DNA of 64,000 nt from Lujinxingia vulgaris (lineage in GTDB: Bacteria; Myxococcota_A; Bradymonadia; Bradymonadales; Bradymonadaceae), in contig NZ_VOSL01000043.1 in assembly GCF_007997005.1 (NCBI RefSeq), positions 139,486-203,485 of the forward strand, in the 5' to 3' direction. Position 1 is the stretch's first letter. The number at the start of each line of letters is the position of its first letter. A program made the position numbers and the translations under genes. Of the stretch, positions 1 through 9,415 are shown in pieces. Under the pieces are notes generated by a model, which saw nothing but the letters and a program-made list of their open reading frames with translations, did no database searches and was not told the origin of the DNA.

Positions 1-2
1 TC

Positions 3-3000
3 GATCCCTTCGTCCCGGGCCCGAGCATCGGGGACAGCGATGGCGACGGCGTCCCTGACGCCGTCGATCCCGATCCGAACAACCCCGACGCCGACGGCGA
101 CGGCCTGCTCGACGGTCAGGAAGATCGCAACGCCAACGGCGTGATCGACGCCGGTGAGACCGACCCGATGGACGCCGACACCGACGACGACGGGCTCAAC
201 GACGGCCTGGAAGATCTCAATGGCAACGGCGAAGTCGACGCCGATGAGACCGATCCGCTCAACCCGGACACCGACGGCGACGGCTATTACGACGGCGTCG
301 ACAACCACCCTCTTGACCCGAGCCTGCCGCTTCCCGGGGAGCTCGACAGCGACTTTGACGGCGTCCCGGACAGCGTTGATGGCGATCCCAACAACGCCGA
401 TACCGACGACGACGGCCTGCTCGATGGTCAGGAAGATCGCAACGGCAATGGCATCGTCGACGCTGGCGAGACCGACCCCAATGATGCGGACACCGATGGC
501 GACGGCATCTCCGACGGCGACGAAGATCGCAACGCCAACGGCATCGCCGACGGCACTGAGACCGACGCGCTCAACCCGGACACCGACGGCGACGGCATCC
601 TCGACGGCGTGGACAGCCACCCGCTCAACCCGGACCTTCCGGTAAGCGACGCCGATAGCGACGGCGACGGAGTGCCCGACCTCTTTGACGCCTTCCCGAA
701 TAACCCCGACGCCGATGGCGACGGGCTGCTCGACGGCCAGGAAGATCGCAACGGCAACGGCAGCGTCGATGAGGGTGAGACCTCTCCCATCATCGCGGAC
801 ACCGACAGCGACGGCATCGTCGACGGTCAGGAAGACAAGAACGCCAACGGTCGCGTTGACGCCGGGGAAACCGACCCGCTGGACAACGACACCGACGGTG
901 ACGGCATCCTCGACGGCGTCGATCCCGAGCCGCTGGTCGCCGACACCAACCCCACCGGCGACCTCGACGGCGACGGACTTCCCAACGCGATCGACCCCGA
1001 TCCGAACAACCCGGATACCGACGAGGACGGGCTGCTCGATGGCCAGGAAGACAAGAACGCCAACGGCATCGTCGACGCCGGTGAGACCGATCCGACCAAC
1101 CCGGACACCGACGGCGACGGGTTGAGCGACGGCTATGAAGATCGCAACCTCAATGGCGAGTTTGACGCTGGCGAGACCGACCCGCTCAACGCGGACACCG
1201 ACGGCGACGGCATCCCGGATGGCGAAGACGCCCTGCCTGATGATCCCGAGTACAGCCGCGATACCGACGGCGACGGCACGCCCGACGAACTCGACTCCGA
1301 CGACGACGGCGATGGCTTGAGCGACATCGAAGAGACGACCGCAGGCAGCGACGGCGTCATCACCAACCCGCTCAACCCGGACACCGATGGTGACGGCGTC
1401 AACGATCGCGACGACCTTCGCCCGCTCAACCCCGACGCCGACGATGACGGCCTGCGCGATGGCGAGGAAGACCTCAACGGCAACGGCGTGGTCGACGCCG
1501 GTGAGACCGATCCGCTCGATCCGGACACCGACGGCGACGGCATCAACGACGGCGACGAGCTCGACCAGGGCACCGACCCGCTCACCCGTACGCTGACGGC
1601 CACCGGCCTTCAGCCCAACTACGGTAGCGAGAGCGGTGGCACGGCCTTCGTGCTCGAAGGCTCGGGCTTTGTCCCCGGCACCACCGTGAGCATCGGCGGC
1701 ACGCCGGCGACCGGCATCTCCATCCTCTCTCCGACGCGCATCGAAGGCCGTAGCCCGGCCGGAAGTGTGGGCTCGGCGGACGTGACCGTGACCGACTCCG
1801 ATGGCGAGAGCGTCACGATCGCCAACGGCTTCTCGTATGTCGTCTCCTCGACGATCGTGACCGACACGACCATCGACGCCGGCGACGAGACCTACGAGGA
1901 CGCCTGCCTGGTCATCGACGCTCCCATCACCGTGACCATCAACGGCACCCACCACTTCGAGTGCCTCCAGCTCAAAGACGGCGCGGTTCTGACGCACGAC
2001 GAGGACAGCTTCCTCGACATCAGCGTCGACACCATCTTCAGCATCGACGCGGCGAGTGCCCTGGACGTCTCCGCCAAGGGCATCCTGGGTGCGGTGGAGG
2101 GCTCTGGCGAGCGCGGCACCTACGGGGGCGGCTCCCACGGTGGTCTGGGCGGTCGCAGCTCGAATGAGGTCAACGGCAACATCCAGTCGCCTTCGACACC
2201 CGGCTCCGGTGGCTACGGCAGCCGGCGCGGTGGCGGCGTGGCGCGCATCACCGTCGGCCCCTCGGGCTATGCCCGCATCGACGGCGCGCTGCGTGCCGAT
2301 GGCCAGCGCTACAGCAGCTCCTCGTACGGCGGCGGCGCCGGTGGCTCGATCTACCTGTCGACCCCGCAGCTGCGCGGAGACGGCGTCATCAGTGCCAACG
2401 GCGGCCAGGGCGGCTCCTCCGGTGGCGGTGGCGGCGGGGGCCGCATCGCGCTGGTGAACCTCACCTCCGGCGGCCTCCACGACAGCTTCGCTGGCGAGTC
2501 GATTGTCGACGCGGTGCAGTCCTGCGGCGGCACCGGCAACGAGGTCGGCGGTGCGGGCACGATCTTTGTGCGCACCAACGCGCAGCAGAACGGTGATCTC
2601 ATCGTCAACAACTGCGGCAACATCGGCACCACGCCGCTTCTGGCGCTGGGCGACAGCATCATCAACGCCCTCGACGGGCAGTCGATCAGCGACTTCAGCC
2701 TGGACGTGCCCACCGACTGGTACGTGGGCAGCTACATCAAGCCCAACGTGGCCGAGAACGCCACCGAGACCCTCAGCGATGACACGGCGCTGGCGATCGT
2801 GAGCCACGACGCCACAACCTTCATCCTGGACGGCGACCCGACCACCGCAGCCACGGTCAGCGACAGCTACCGGGGCATGCACATCTTCGACAACCTGGAG
2901 GTTTTGGGCGGCGCGCAGCTCACCAGCCCGGGCGACATCCTGGTGCTTGAGGGGGACCGCTTCAGCCGCGACACCTCGACCTTTGAGACCTCGGGTGCGG

Positions 3001-5729
3001 TCAGCGCGAACTTCTTCGACCTGCCCGGCGTCACGCGCATGGGCCTCACCGGCGACTTCGGTCACTGGTCGACCCCCGACGGCGTGGCGCGTATCGACTG
3101 GGTCGATGTGGAAGCAGCCCAGGGCACCATGGAGTCGCTTCGTTTCAACGACATCGCGCGGGTGGCCAACAGCACCGTGACCATCACGAACATTGATGGC
3201 CCGGGTGATCTGAGCGCCGAGGGAAGCACCCTGAGCGCCAGCCTCATCACCGTAGACTACGTCGATGTGCTCTCCTCCAGCGTGCTCACGCACACCACGG
3301 AAAGCGAAGACGGCCTCGCCATCATGGGCGCCTCGGGCATCTTTGTGGACGCGAGCTCCAGCATTGATGTGAGCGAGCGCGGCTACACCGGTCGCCCGGG
3401 CTTCCTCAACGACAGCGTGGGGACCTACGACGGTGGCACGCACGCCGGCCTGGGTGGTCGGTCTAACGGCTCAAGCCAGGTCTATGGCGACTACAGCGCG
3501 CCGAGGCACCTCGGTGGTGGCGGCTACGGCAGCCGTCGCGGCGGCGGTGCCGTGTGGATTGAGATGGCCCCCGGCGGGGTGATCGACCTCGACGGGACCA
3601 TCGCGAGCAACGGCGCCCGCTTCTCCAGCAGCTCGTACGGCGGTGGCGCCGGCGGCAGCATCTACATCAACACCAACACGCTGCGCGGCGCCGGTGCCAT
3701 CAGCGCCGACGGCGGCCAGGGCGGCTCCTCGGGCGGCGGCGGCAGCGGCGGACGCATCGCCGTCGAAGGCTTCACCCCCGCCAACCTCGCCGGCAACTTC
3801 GTCCCGGAGTTGATTGACACGACGCTCACCGCGTTTGGCGGCGGCAGTGGCAACGAGAACGGTGGCGCGGGCACCGTGTGGCTTCGCTCTCAAGCGCAGA
3901 GCTACGGTGACCTGATCGTCGACAACAACGACGCGGTCCGCCCCACGCCCTTGCTCGTGATCCCTTCGGGGACGATTGACACGATCACCACCTCGAGCAT
4001 CGAAGATACCGCGCTTGATATGCCCGCCGACCTCTACCGCGGCGTGCGCATCAACCCGAACGTGGCGCAGAACGCCACGGCGACCTTCACCGACGACCAG
4101 CTCCTGCGCGTGACCGGCAACAGCCGCTCCACGCTGCAGCTTGCGGGAGACCCCACGGCCCTGAGCGCCGAGAACCGCGTCTTTGGCACGGTGTACGTCT
4201 TCGACAACCTGGAAGTCCGAGGTGGCGCGGAGCTGCGCGCCGAAGGGGCCGAGATCCTGGTGCGCCAGGGCGATCTTCAAAGCGGTGACACCGCCACGAT
4301 GCGCCTCTCCGGGGCGATCAACGCCGACTTCACCGAGCTCGCCGGCGTCAACCGTCTGATCTACGAAGGCGGCTTCGGCACCGTGGTCGGCGGCGAGTCC
4401 ATCTCGGTGGTCGATACGGTGAACATCGTCGCGGCCACCGGCACCATTGAGAAGCTGTGGGCTGGCTCCGTGGTGCGCATCGCCAACAGCACGCTCAGCG
4501 GTGAGGAAATTCGCAGCGATGGCAACGTGCGCATCATCGGCGCCTCCGACGCACAGTTTGAGAAGGTCGACCTCCCGGGCCTGCTGGAGCTTCGCGACAA
4601 CGCGGTGCTTCGCCATCCCGTCGGTCATGAGGAAGGCCTGAGCATTTACGCTCCGGCGCAGGTCACGATCGCTGCCGACGCTGCGATTGAGCTCAGCGGC
4701 CTGGCCCCCAACCAGGTGCAGCCCAACACCGGGTCGGTGGGTACCTACGGTGGTGCCGCCCACGGCGGCCTCGGTGGTCGCAACAGCAACGACGCCTATG
4801 GCTCGTATATCTGGCCGACGACCTTCGGGAGCACCGGCTACGGAAACAACCGCGGCGGTGGCAAGCTCTACCTGGCCATGGCCCCGGGCGGGGTCCTCAC
4901 GGTCCAGGGTCGCATCAGCGCCGACGGTAACCCCGGCACAAGCTCCAACCAGGGCGGCGGCTCCGGGGGATCGATTCTCATCGAGACCTCCACGCTGCTC
5001 GGCAGCGGCTTTATCACCGCACGCGGTGGTCTGGGTCGCACCAACGGTGGATCGGGCGGGGGCGGTCGCATTGCCCTCCACGGCATGGACGCCGGCGGCT
5101 TGCAGGGCGGCTTTGCCGGCACCTCGATCTTCGACCATGTGCTCGCCCAGGGTGGCGGTGGCACCTACGTGGGTGGCGCCGGCACGATCTTCCTCAAGGG
5201 CGCGAGCCACACCTACGGCGACCTGATCATCGACAACAAGACGCTCCCCGGCGTCACCCCGATGGTCGACGTCACCACCTCCATCGTCGATGAGGTCTTC
5301 ACCGATGGCCTGGCAAGCCTGAGCCTGGCGATGGCGCCGGAATTCTTCGCCGGTCAGCGCATCCGTCCCAACGCCGCCCAGGCCAACGATGGCGATCTTC
5401 GCGATGACCTGGTCTTGTCGATCACCGGCCACAACGCCACCGACCTCTGGCTGGACATGACCCCGCTGGGCGGCGCCCCGCTCACCGGAGCGGTGGCCGA
5501 GGGCGACACGATGCGGGCCGCCCACACCTTCGACAGCCTGGAGGTTCGCGGCGGCGCTCGCTTCGAGACCACCGGCGACGTGCTGGTCTACGAGGGCGAC
5601 TACGCCAGCGAAGACAGCGCGACCTTCGTGCTGCCGATCAACTCGGTGATCGACGCCAACATCGTGGACTTCAACACCGCCACGTTGCTGGAGAGCGGCA
5701 CGATCAACGCGACGGTCTACACCCGCTGA
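3..5729 (+). CDS. giant Ca-repeat (thrombospondin type 3-like) surface protein with Gly-rich modules, 5' partial
   Basis: The frame is open from the window edge, so the start lies upstream and about 1,908 codons are visible. Roughly the first 515 codons (to about 1590) are tandem DxDxDG calcium-binding repeats of the thrombospondin type 3 type, with recurring phrases such as DTDGDGI and NGNG. An IPT/TIG-like immunoglobulin fold follows (about 1610-1850). The rest is three large related modules with Gly-rich cores near 2118, 3420 and 4741, each carrying phrases like GTYGG, GGYGSRRGGG and GGSGGGGRIA. No C-terminal sorting signal or transmembrane segment is seen. Such repeats bind calcium and stiffen secreted or surface proteins; an adhesin-like or stalk role is inferred. 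The product is followed by a strong terminator. Confidence 0.85.
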   Translation, partial: DPFVPGPSIGDSDGDGVPDAVDPDPNNPDADGDGLLDGQEDRNANGVIDAGETDPMDADTDDDGLNDGLEDLNGNGEVDADETDPLNPDTDGDGYYDGVDNHPLDPSLPLPGELDSDFDGVPDSVDGDPNNADTDDDGLLDGQEDRNGNGIVDAGETDPNDADTDGDGISDGDEDRNANGIADGTETDALNPDTDGDGILDGVDSHPLNPDLPVSDADSDGDGVPDLFDAFPNNPDADGDGLLDGQEDRNGNGSVDEGETSPIIADTDSDGIVDGQEDKNANGRVDAGETDPLDNDTDGDGILDGVDPEPLVADTNPTGDLDGDGLPNAIDPDPNNPDTDEDGLLDGQEDKNANGIVDAGETDPTNPDTDGDGLSDGYEDRNLNGEFDAGETDPLNADTDGDGIPDGEDALPDDPEYSRDTDGDGTPDELDSDDDGDGLSDIEETTAGSDGVITNPLNPDTDGDGVNDRDDLRPLNPDADDDGLRDGEEDLNGNGVVDAGETDPLDPDTDGDGINDGDELDQGTDPLTRTLTATGLQPNYGSESGGTAFVLEGSGFVPGTTVSIGGTPATGISILSPTRIEGRSPAGSVGSADVTVTDSDGESVTIANGFSYVVSSTIVTDTTIDAGDETYEDACLVIDAPITVTINGTHHFECLQLKDGAVLTHDEDSFLDISVDTIFSIDAASALDVSAKGILGAVEGSGERGTYGGGSHGGLGGRSSNEVNGNIQSPSTPGSGGYGSRRGGGVARITVGPSGYARIDGALRADGQRYSSSSYGGGAGGSIYLSTPQLRGDGVISANGGQGGSSGGGGGGGRIALVNLTSGGLHDSFAGESIVDAVQSCGGTGNEVGGAGTIFVRTNAQQNGDLIVNNCGNIGTTPLLALGDSIINALDGQSISDFSLDVPTDWYVGSYIKPNVAENATETLSDDTALAIVSHDATTFILDGDPTTAATVSDSYRGMHIFDNLEVLGGAQLTSPGDILVLEGDRFSRDTSTFETSGAVSANFFDLPGVTRMGLTGDFGHWSTPDGVARIDWVDVEAAQGTMESLRFNDIARVANSTVTITNIDGPGDLSAEGSTLSASLITVDYVDVLSSSVLTHTTESEDGLAIMGASGIFVDASSSIDVSERGYTGRPGFLNDSVGTYDGGTHAGLGGRSNGSSQVYGDYSAPRHLGGGGYGSRRGGGAVWIEMAPGGVIDLDGTIASNGARFSSSSYGGGAGGSIYINTNTLRGAGAISADGGQGGSSGGGGSGGRIAVEGFTPANLAGNFVPELIDTTLTAFGGGSGNENGGAGTVWLRSQAQSYGDLIVDNNDAVRPTPLLVIPSGTIDTITTSSIEDTALDMPADLYRGVRINPNVAQNATATFTDDQLLRVTGNSRSTLQLAGDPTALSAENRVFGTVYVFDNLEVRGGAELRAEGAEILVRQGDLQSGDTATMRLSGAINADFTELAGVNRLIYEGGFGTVVGGESISVVDTVNIVAATGTIEKLWAGSVVRIANSTLSGEEIRSDGNVRIIGASDAQFEKVDLPGLLELRDNAVLRHPVGHEEGLSIYAPAQVTIAADAAIELSGLAPNQVQPNTGSVGTYGGAAHGGLGGRNSNDAYGSYIWPTTFGSTGYGNNRGGGKLYLAMAPGGVLTVQGRISADGNPGTSSNQGGGSGGSILIETSTLLGSGFITARGGLGRTNGGSGGGGRIALHGMDAGGLQGGFAGTSIFDHVLAQGGGGTYVGGAGTIFLKGASHTYGDLIIDNKTLPGVTPMVDVTTSIVDEVFTDGLASLSLAMAPEFFAGQRIRPNAAQANDGDLRDDLVLSITGHNATDLWLDMTPLGGAPLTGAVAEGDTMRAAHTFDSLEVRGGARFETTGDVLVYEGDYASEDSATFVLPINSVIDANIVDFNTATLLESGTINATVYTR

Positions 5730-5783
5730 CGCTGCTCGCGCAGGTTGGCTTCGGCCGACCTGCGTATCGACAGCGATCCACGT

Positions 5784-5819
5784 AAAAAAGCCGGCCTCCG
5801 CAAGGAGGTCGGCTTTTTT
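5784..5819. terminator. bidirectional intrinsic terminator
   Basis: A-tract, 10-bp GC stem with one mismatch, GCAA loop and T-tract. It lies between the end of the Ca-repeat gene (+) and the end of the VOC gene (-), so it can serve both. Confidence 0.85.
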
Positions 5820-5926
5820 CGATGGGAGGAGTCGGCTGACGTGAGGATCACCCCGTGCCGACGTCCGGCGAGCGACAAGGCCCCCCGGGCGATAAACCAC
5901 TCACCCTGGATCCTCACCGTCGCCGC

Positions 5927-6334
5927 TCAGGCTTCCGGGGCGCCCCCCTCCAGCTCGTGCGCGCTCGGCACCTGGGGCACCCGAAAATGCGGGTTATAAA
6001 TCAACCCCAGTCGGTTCCCGAAAGGATCGGCCAGCGACGCCACCCAGATCTCCTCACCGGTGTTCCAAGGCTCCACAAGCGAGGTGGCCCCGAGCTCGAT
6101 CAAGCGCTTAAACGACGCCTGTATATCCTCCACCCCCCATAAGGTCTCAGAGCCACCGAGCGAAGGCGCAAGATCGCCCTCGGCCGGCATCAACCCCAGC
6201 TCGTAGCCGTGAACATCAAAGCCCACGTAATGCTCGGTTTCGTAATAGGGGGTGGTCTCGAAGGCCTGAATGTACCAGGCGGTGGCGGCTTTAAGATCGT
6301 CGACGGGGTAGATGACGGTGCGAAGTCCGAGCAT
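5927..6334 (-). CDS. VOC-family (glyoxalase/bleomycin-resistance fold) protein
   Basis: 135 residues forming one vicinal-oxygen-chelate module pair: it opens LGLRTVIYPVDDLKAA, has the GFDVHGYELGLMP strand, the second-half phrase GVEDIQASFKRLIELGA and the closing DPFGNRLGLIYNP. The start ATG (complement of 6332-6334) has GGAGGA about 5 nt upstream, so the longer frame to 6394 is not used. VOC proteins bind a metal and act as dioxygenases, isomerases or resistance proteins; the substrate here cannot be told. It is a single-gene unit convergent with the Ca-repeat gene and divergent from the HEAT gene. Confidence 0.8.
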   Translation of the reverse strand: MLGLRTVIYPVDDLKAATAWYIQAFETTPYYETEHYVGFDVHGYELGLMPAEGDLAPSLGGSETLWGVEDIQASFKRLIELGATSLVEPWNTGEEIWVASLADPFGNRLGLIYNPHFRVPQVPSAHELEGGAPEA

Positions 6335-6449
6335 GGGGTTCCTCCGTGGTTGGTATGCATGCATCAAATGTCGGGCGACTGGACCGCTCTGCAAAGTTTC
6401 GTGATGGTAGGAAATACGCGCGTTTTAGAAGCTTGCTATCCGGTGCCTT

Positions 6450-8114
6450 ATGAAATCCTGGACCATCTCCCCTCACAGTGCCGAGTTACTAGAACGGCTG
6501 CCTGTCTATAAACCGAGCGAAACAAGGAGCATCCTACGACTCGTTCGACTGGCTGCCTTCACAGACACACGGCACGCAGTGCTACGTCAACTGGTGCAAG
6601 CTGGCGAACCCGGAATCGTTCGAGCTCTAATCTACCGAATGAGGCCAGACGATCGAGCGTATAATCTGGCTACCGCCGAAGCTGTTTGTGAGTTGATGGC
6701 GCGGATTCCGCTCGACGATCTGGCCGCATTCTCTCGGTGGGTGCGTAGCGGCTATATCCACTATATATGGCCGAGCTGGCGATTGGATGAAACGCTTCTC
6801 CGAGAGCTAGAAAGCCTCAACGCGCCCCATATCACCCTGTTCTGGGGACTGCTTAGCATGCACCCCTCCGGCTACAATCGCGAAGCGGTGCTTCGCCCGC
6901 TGGCGAGGTCCCGGAACGGGAAAGAACTTCCCTTCATCATGCTACGCGCGCTGGATTGGGTACCCGAGGTTCGCGCGCCTGCGCTCGAAGCCCTGCGCGC
7001 GCGCATCACCGGCGCTTACGCGCCTCACTTCGCGAACGCGCTGACCGGGGTTGTTCGCCTCGCGAGCGCTCACGAGCGTTACAGCGACGTTCACGCGATC
7101 GTCGACTCCATTCACAGGCTTTTGACGTCCCCGGACCACGCCTCCTGCCTGCTTAATGCGATGGAAAGCGACTCCCGCATAACGCGGCGAGAGGCGTTTA
7201 GGCTGGCGCTGCGAGCCACGGACGAAGTCGCGGAAAGGGCCGAGTTTCTCGCAGTCACGTCGCGCGACCTGGCTCTGCGCCTTCGCGCTGTGGAACACGC
7301 GCCCGAAGTGATGAGCGGGGCCACCCTCCAGTCCTTCTGCGAGCGCACGCTCGGTGACCCTCATTATGTTGTGCGCCGCGCGGCCCTCCGCGCCATCGCC
7401 GAACATTGCCCCACGATTGCCGACGAGGTGCTCCACGCCGCGCTCATCGACCGCAACGCCGCCGTGCGCGGAGTCGCCAGATTCCACCTGCTGCACTCAG
7501 GCACCATCACGCTCGACGAGATTCGCGATCTGTATCGTCACGCTTTAGCCAGCGATGCCCCCTCTCAACGCGCGCTCGGACTCCAGGGCTTGAGCGAAGT
7601 CGGTACGCCCGACGATGCCGCCTGTATGGCGACCTACCTGAGCTCCGAGCACTCCAAGACGCGGCGGCTCGCGATCAAGGCAATCACGCGACTCGACGCC
7701 GTACTCGACCACCATGAAACGCTCGTCGCGATGCTAAACGATCCGGTCGCCAGCGTCGCTGCGGCAGCGCGCGACGCCCTTGGCACAACTCCGAACCACC
7801 TCGATGGTCCCGCTCTCTGGGAGTTCTACGCGCATGCCCCGCTTGCACACACGCGGCGCGTTGCGATGCACCTTTTGCGGCGTCTCCCGATCTGGACACG
7901 GATCGCCTACCTTTTGCGCATTGCAGAAACATCTCCCGAGAATGCCCTGCAATCACTGCGTTCCTGGTGCAGACAAGCCAATCAGACCTTCACGTCGATG
8001 TCCGAAGACGCGTATGACGAGGCCGAGCGTGCGCTGAAGAACGCCCGGGGAGCTCTCCCGGATGGCATGGATGATACGATTGCCGGATTGCTTCAGGCGA
8101 AGCTAGCAGGATAG
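6450..8114 (+). CDS. HEAT-repeat protein of unknown function
   Basis: 554 residues, almost entirely predicted paired helices in a HEAT/armadillo-like pattern, for example HYVVRRAALRAIAEHCP near residue 310 and KTRRLAIKAITRLDAVL near 410. There is no signal peptide, membrane segment or catalytic motif. Such solenoids are protein-binding scaffolds. The start is uncertain because no good ribosome site precedes 6450. The first 500 bases look less GC-rich than the flanks and the gene sits beside repeats and a toxin-like operon, which suggests accessory origin. Transcription probably ends at the hairpin at 8363-8408. Confidence 0.7.
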   Translation: MKSWTISPHSAELLERLPVYKPSETRSILRLVRLAAFTDTRHAVLRQLVQAGEPGIVRALIYRMRPDDRAYNLATAEAVCELMARIPLDDLAAFSRWVRSGYIHYIWPSWRLDETLLRELESLNAPHITLFWGLLSMHPSGYNREAVLRPLARSRNGKELPFIMLRALDWVPEVRAPALEALRARITGAYAPHFANALTGVVRLASAHERYSDVHAIVDSIHRLLTSPDHASCLLNAMESDSRITRREAFRLALRATDEVAERAEFLAVTSRDLALRLRAVEHAPEVMSGATLQSFCERTLGDPHYVVRRAALRAIAEHCPTIADEVLHAALIDRNAAVRGVARFHLLHSGTITLDEIRDLYRHALASDAPSQRALGLQGLSEVGTPDDAACMATYLSSEHSKTRRLAIKAITRLDAVLDHHETLVAMLNDPVASVAAAARDALGTTPNHLDGPALWEFYAHAPLAHTRRVAMHLLRRLPIWTRIAYLLRIAETSPENALQSLRSWCRQANQTFTSMSEDAYDEAERALKNARGALPDGMDDTIAGLLQAKLAG

Positions 8115-8197
8115 CCGACCCCGAATGGGTTTGCGCATTGCGACGCACCAATGATGACGCCGCGGCGATGTGTGGATTGAACGTCACGAACGATACC

Positions 8198-8350
8198 GTG
8201 TCCCCGACACTTAAGCTCGCGTACGCTCCGATTCAAAACACGTCCCCGACACGCAAGCTCGCGTGCTCTCCAATACAAAACGCCTCCCCGACGCCCGATC
8301 TCGTGTTTTGAATTCCCAAAACGCGTGCACGGCGCTCGATCTCACGATTT
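8198..8350. repeat. 42-bp tandem repeat, 3 clear copies plus a degenerate fourth
   Basis: TCCCCGAC recurs at 8201, 8243 and 8285 (period 42) with a decayed copy near 8326. The unit contains a CTCGCGT-like segment and a CAAAAC-like end. The first copy begins with the small inverted repeat GTGTC-CCC-GACAC, which resembles REP-type elements. It fills most of the 369-base gap between the HEAT gene and the chaperone gene; no ORF is supported there. Confidence 0.75.
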
Positions 8351-8362
8351 AGCCTTTTCCCT

Positions 8363-8408
8363 GAACAAAAAACGCCGGCGACCTCTCGGCCGCCGGCGTT
8401 TTTTGTTC
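8363..8408. terminator. long bidirectional terminator hairpin (copy 1)
   Basis: Perfect 18-bp outer stem, GAACAAAAAACGCCGGCG pairing with its complement at 8391-8408, around a short loop. It has A and T tracts on both sides and serves the HEAT gene (+) and the SecB-like gene (-). Nearly the same sequence recurs at 10066-10108. Confidence 0.9.
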
Positions 8409-8429
8409 ATCTTCTGGCTTCGTTGAGCT
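8364..8429. repeat. direct repeat copy 1 flanking the toxin-antitoxin-chaperone operon
   Basis: 66 bases comprising the terminator hairpin and the following TTGTTCAT to CGTTGAGCT segment. It aligns with 10066-10130 in the same orientation, identical in the hairpin apart from one A and diverged only in a 10-base patch after GTTCAT. Confidence 0.85.
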
Positions 8430-8483
8430 CACCATCCAGGTCGTTGGGAACTCGACAGGAAACGCGTTGCGCTCGACCACCTT

Positions 8484-8918
8484 CTACGAATCGTCGCTTT
8501 GACTCGAGCTGGAGGCCAACTGACGAAGGTCAATGAGTGGCAAGCGAAACGACTCGCCAGCCTCGTCCATAAGCCTGGAGATCATAGGTCTCATATAGCT
8601 CAAAATCGCCGACATGATGCTGAGCCGACACTGCTTCTCGAACACCTCACGACTTAAACTTCCGTCCTGCCTGGCGATCGCAGCATATTCAATACGCAAC
8701 TCGAAAGGCCCGTCCCCCTCCACCCACTCCACTTCAACTCGAAACGTTGTAATCGCCTCATTAGGATCGTACTCATCAATCCCGACGCCTCCCTGGAGCG
8801 ATAGTTTGTAGTCGAGTTCTTTCAGGTCAAAACTCCCTCGTTCTTCCGAAAACTTAAAATGAAGCTCACGAAGCGAAGTCCCTATGAGCTGAATCGGACT
8901 CAAGTAGTCATTATCCAT
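8484..8918 (-). CDS. SecB-like chaperone, third gene of a toxin-antitoxin-chaperone (CmdC-like)
   Basis: 144 residues. The middle strand phrase FELRIEYAAIARQDG and the C-terminal helix SIMSAILSYMRPMISRLMDE followed by LPLIDLRQL match the SecB fold, whose C-terminus typically reads as an ILFPYLRE-type helix then LPPINF. It is last in a three-gene minus-strand operon; its ATG shares one base with the TGA of the preceding gene. In TAC systems a SecB-like chaperone folds and protects an unstable antitoxin. SecB used in general export is less likely given this context. The assignment is from motif reading only. Confidence 0.7.
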   Translation of the reverse strand: MDNDYLSPIQLIGTSLRELHFKFSEERGSFDLKELDYKLSLQGGVGIDEYDPNEAITTFRVEVEWVEGDGPFELRIEYAAIARQDGSLSREVFEKQCRLSIMSAILSYMRPMISRLMDEAGESFRLPLIDLRQLASSSSQSDDS

Positions 8919-9415
8919 CAGGCATAAACCTCATCAGCGTCGTCCGAGGGGTTCCTACGCGCCATCCGAACCTGGACAACGTCGCGCCTGTCGGCAGCGT
9001 TATGGTCGACCGTCTCTCGGTTCATAGCCACTCTCTCATGAAAAATCGTACTCATGAACCGCTCCATCGGAACATTCCGTAAACACATGGCAGCTAGATG
9101 AGTGGATACGTCCTGCTCGTGGAGGAACATCACCTCGCTCCACGTCGCGACTGTCGCGAGCTCAAGGAGCGTCGACGCCCTTTGAGCGATCATTTCATTG
9201 AGGGTCGAGTGACGCTCGTAGTGATCTTTTACAACCGCTGCAAATCCGGGTTCCGATGCGGACAAGCGATTCAAACCTTGTCCCAAAACCGGCCCCTCGG
9301 GCTGCTCCGACAACTCAGCCCCGTAGGAGTGCAATGCAGAGACAATCCAATCCTCCGACGCAGAGTCGATAACCTCCAACGCTTGTTCGAGATCTTGTTC
9401 TAAGTCACGCGCCAT
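8918..9415 (-). CDS. helical protein, candidate chaperone-dependent antitoxin (CmdA-like)
   Basis: 165 residues, mostly helical and acidic at the N-terminus (ARDLEQDLEQALEVIDSA), with a polar C-terminal tail ending DDADEVYA. No family is recognised from sequence. The chosen ATG at 9415 overlaps the last 11 bases of the upstream ART-like gene, and its stop overlaps the start of the SecB-like gene, so all three are translationally coupled. The middle position between toxin and chaperone is the antitoxin slot in TAC operons, and the tail could be the chaperone-addiction segment. Function is inferred from position. Confidence 0.55.
   Translation of the reverse strand: MARDLEQDLEQALEVIDSASEDWIVSALHSYGAELSEQPEGPVLGQGLNRLSASEPGFAAVVKDHYERHSTLNEMIAQRASTLLELATVATWSEVMFLHEQDVSTHLAAMCLRNVPMERFMSTIFHERVAMNRETVDHNAADRRDVVQVRMARRNPSDDADEVYA

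Noticed and set aside
7..1560. Possible CRISPR-like array in the first 1.6 kb
   Set aside because: The short periodic DNA repeats are the codons of DxDxDG protein repeats, in frame throughout and without spacers of fixed length.
3471..5900. Long minus-strand open frame opposite the Ca-repeat gene (about 809 codons)
   Set aside because: Antisense shadow of a highly repetitive gene; the product is Val/Gly/Ala-rich with no recognisable fold, and it crosses the terminator at 5784.
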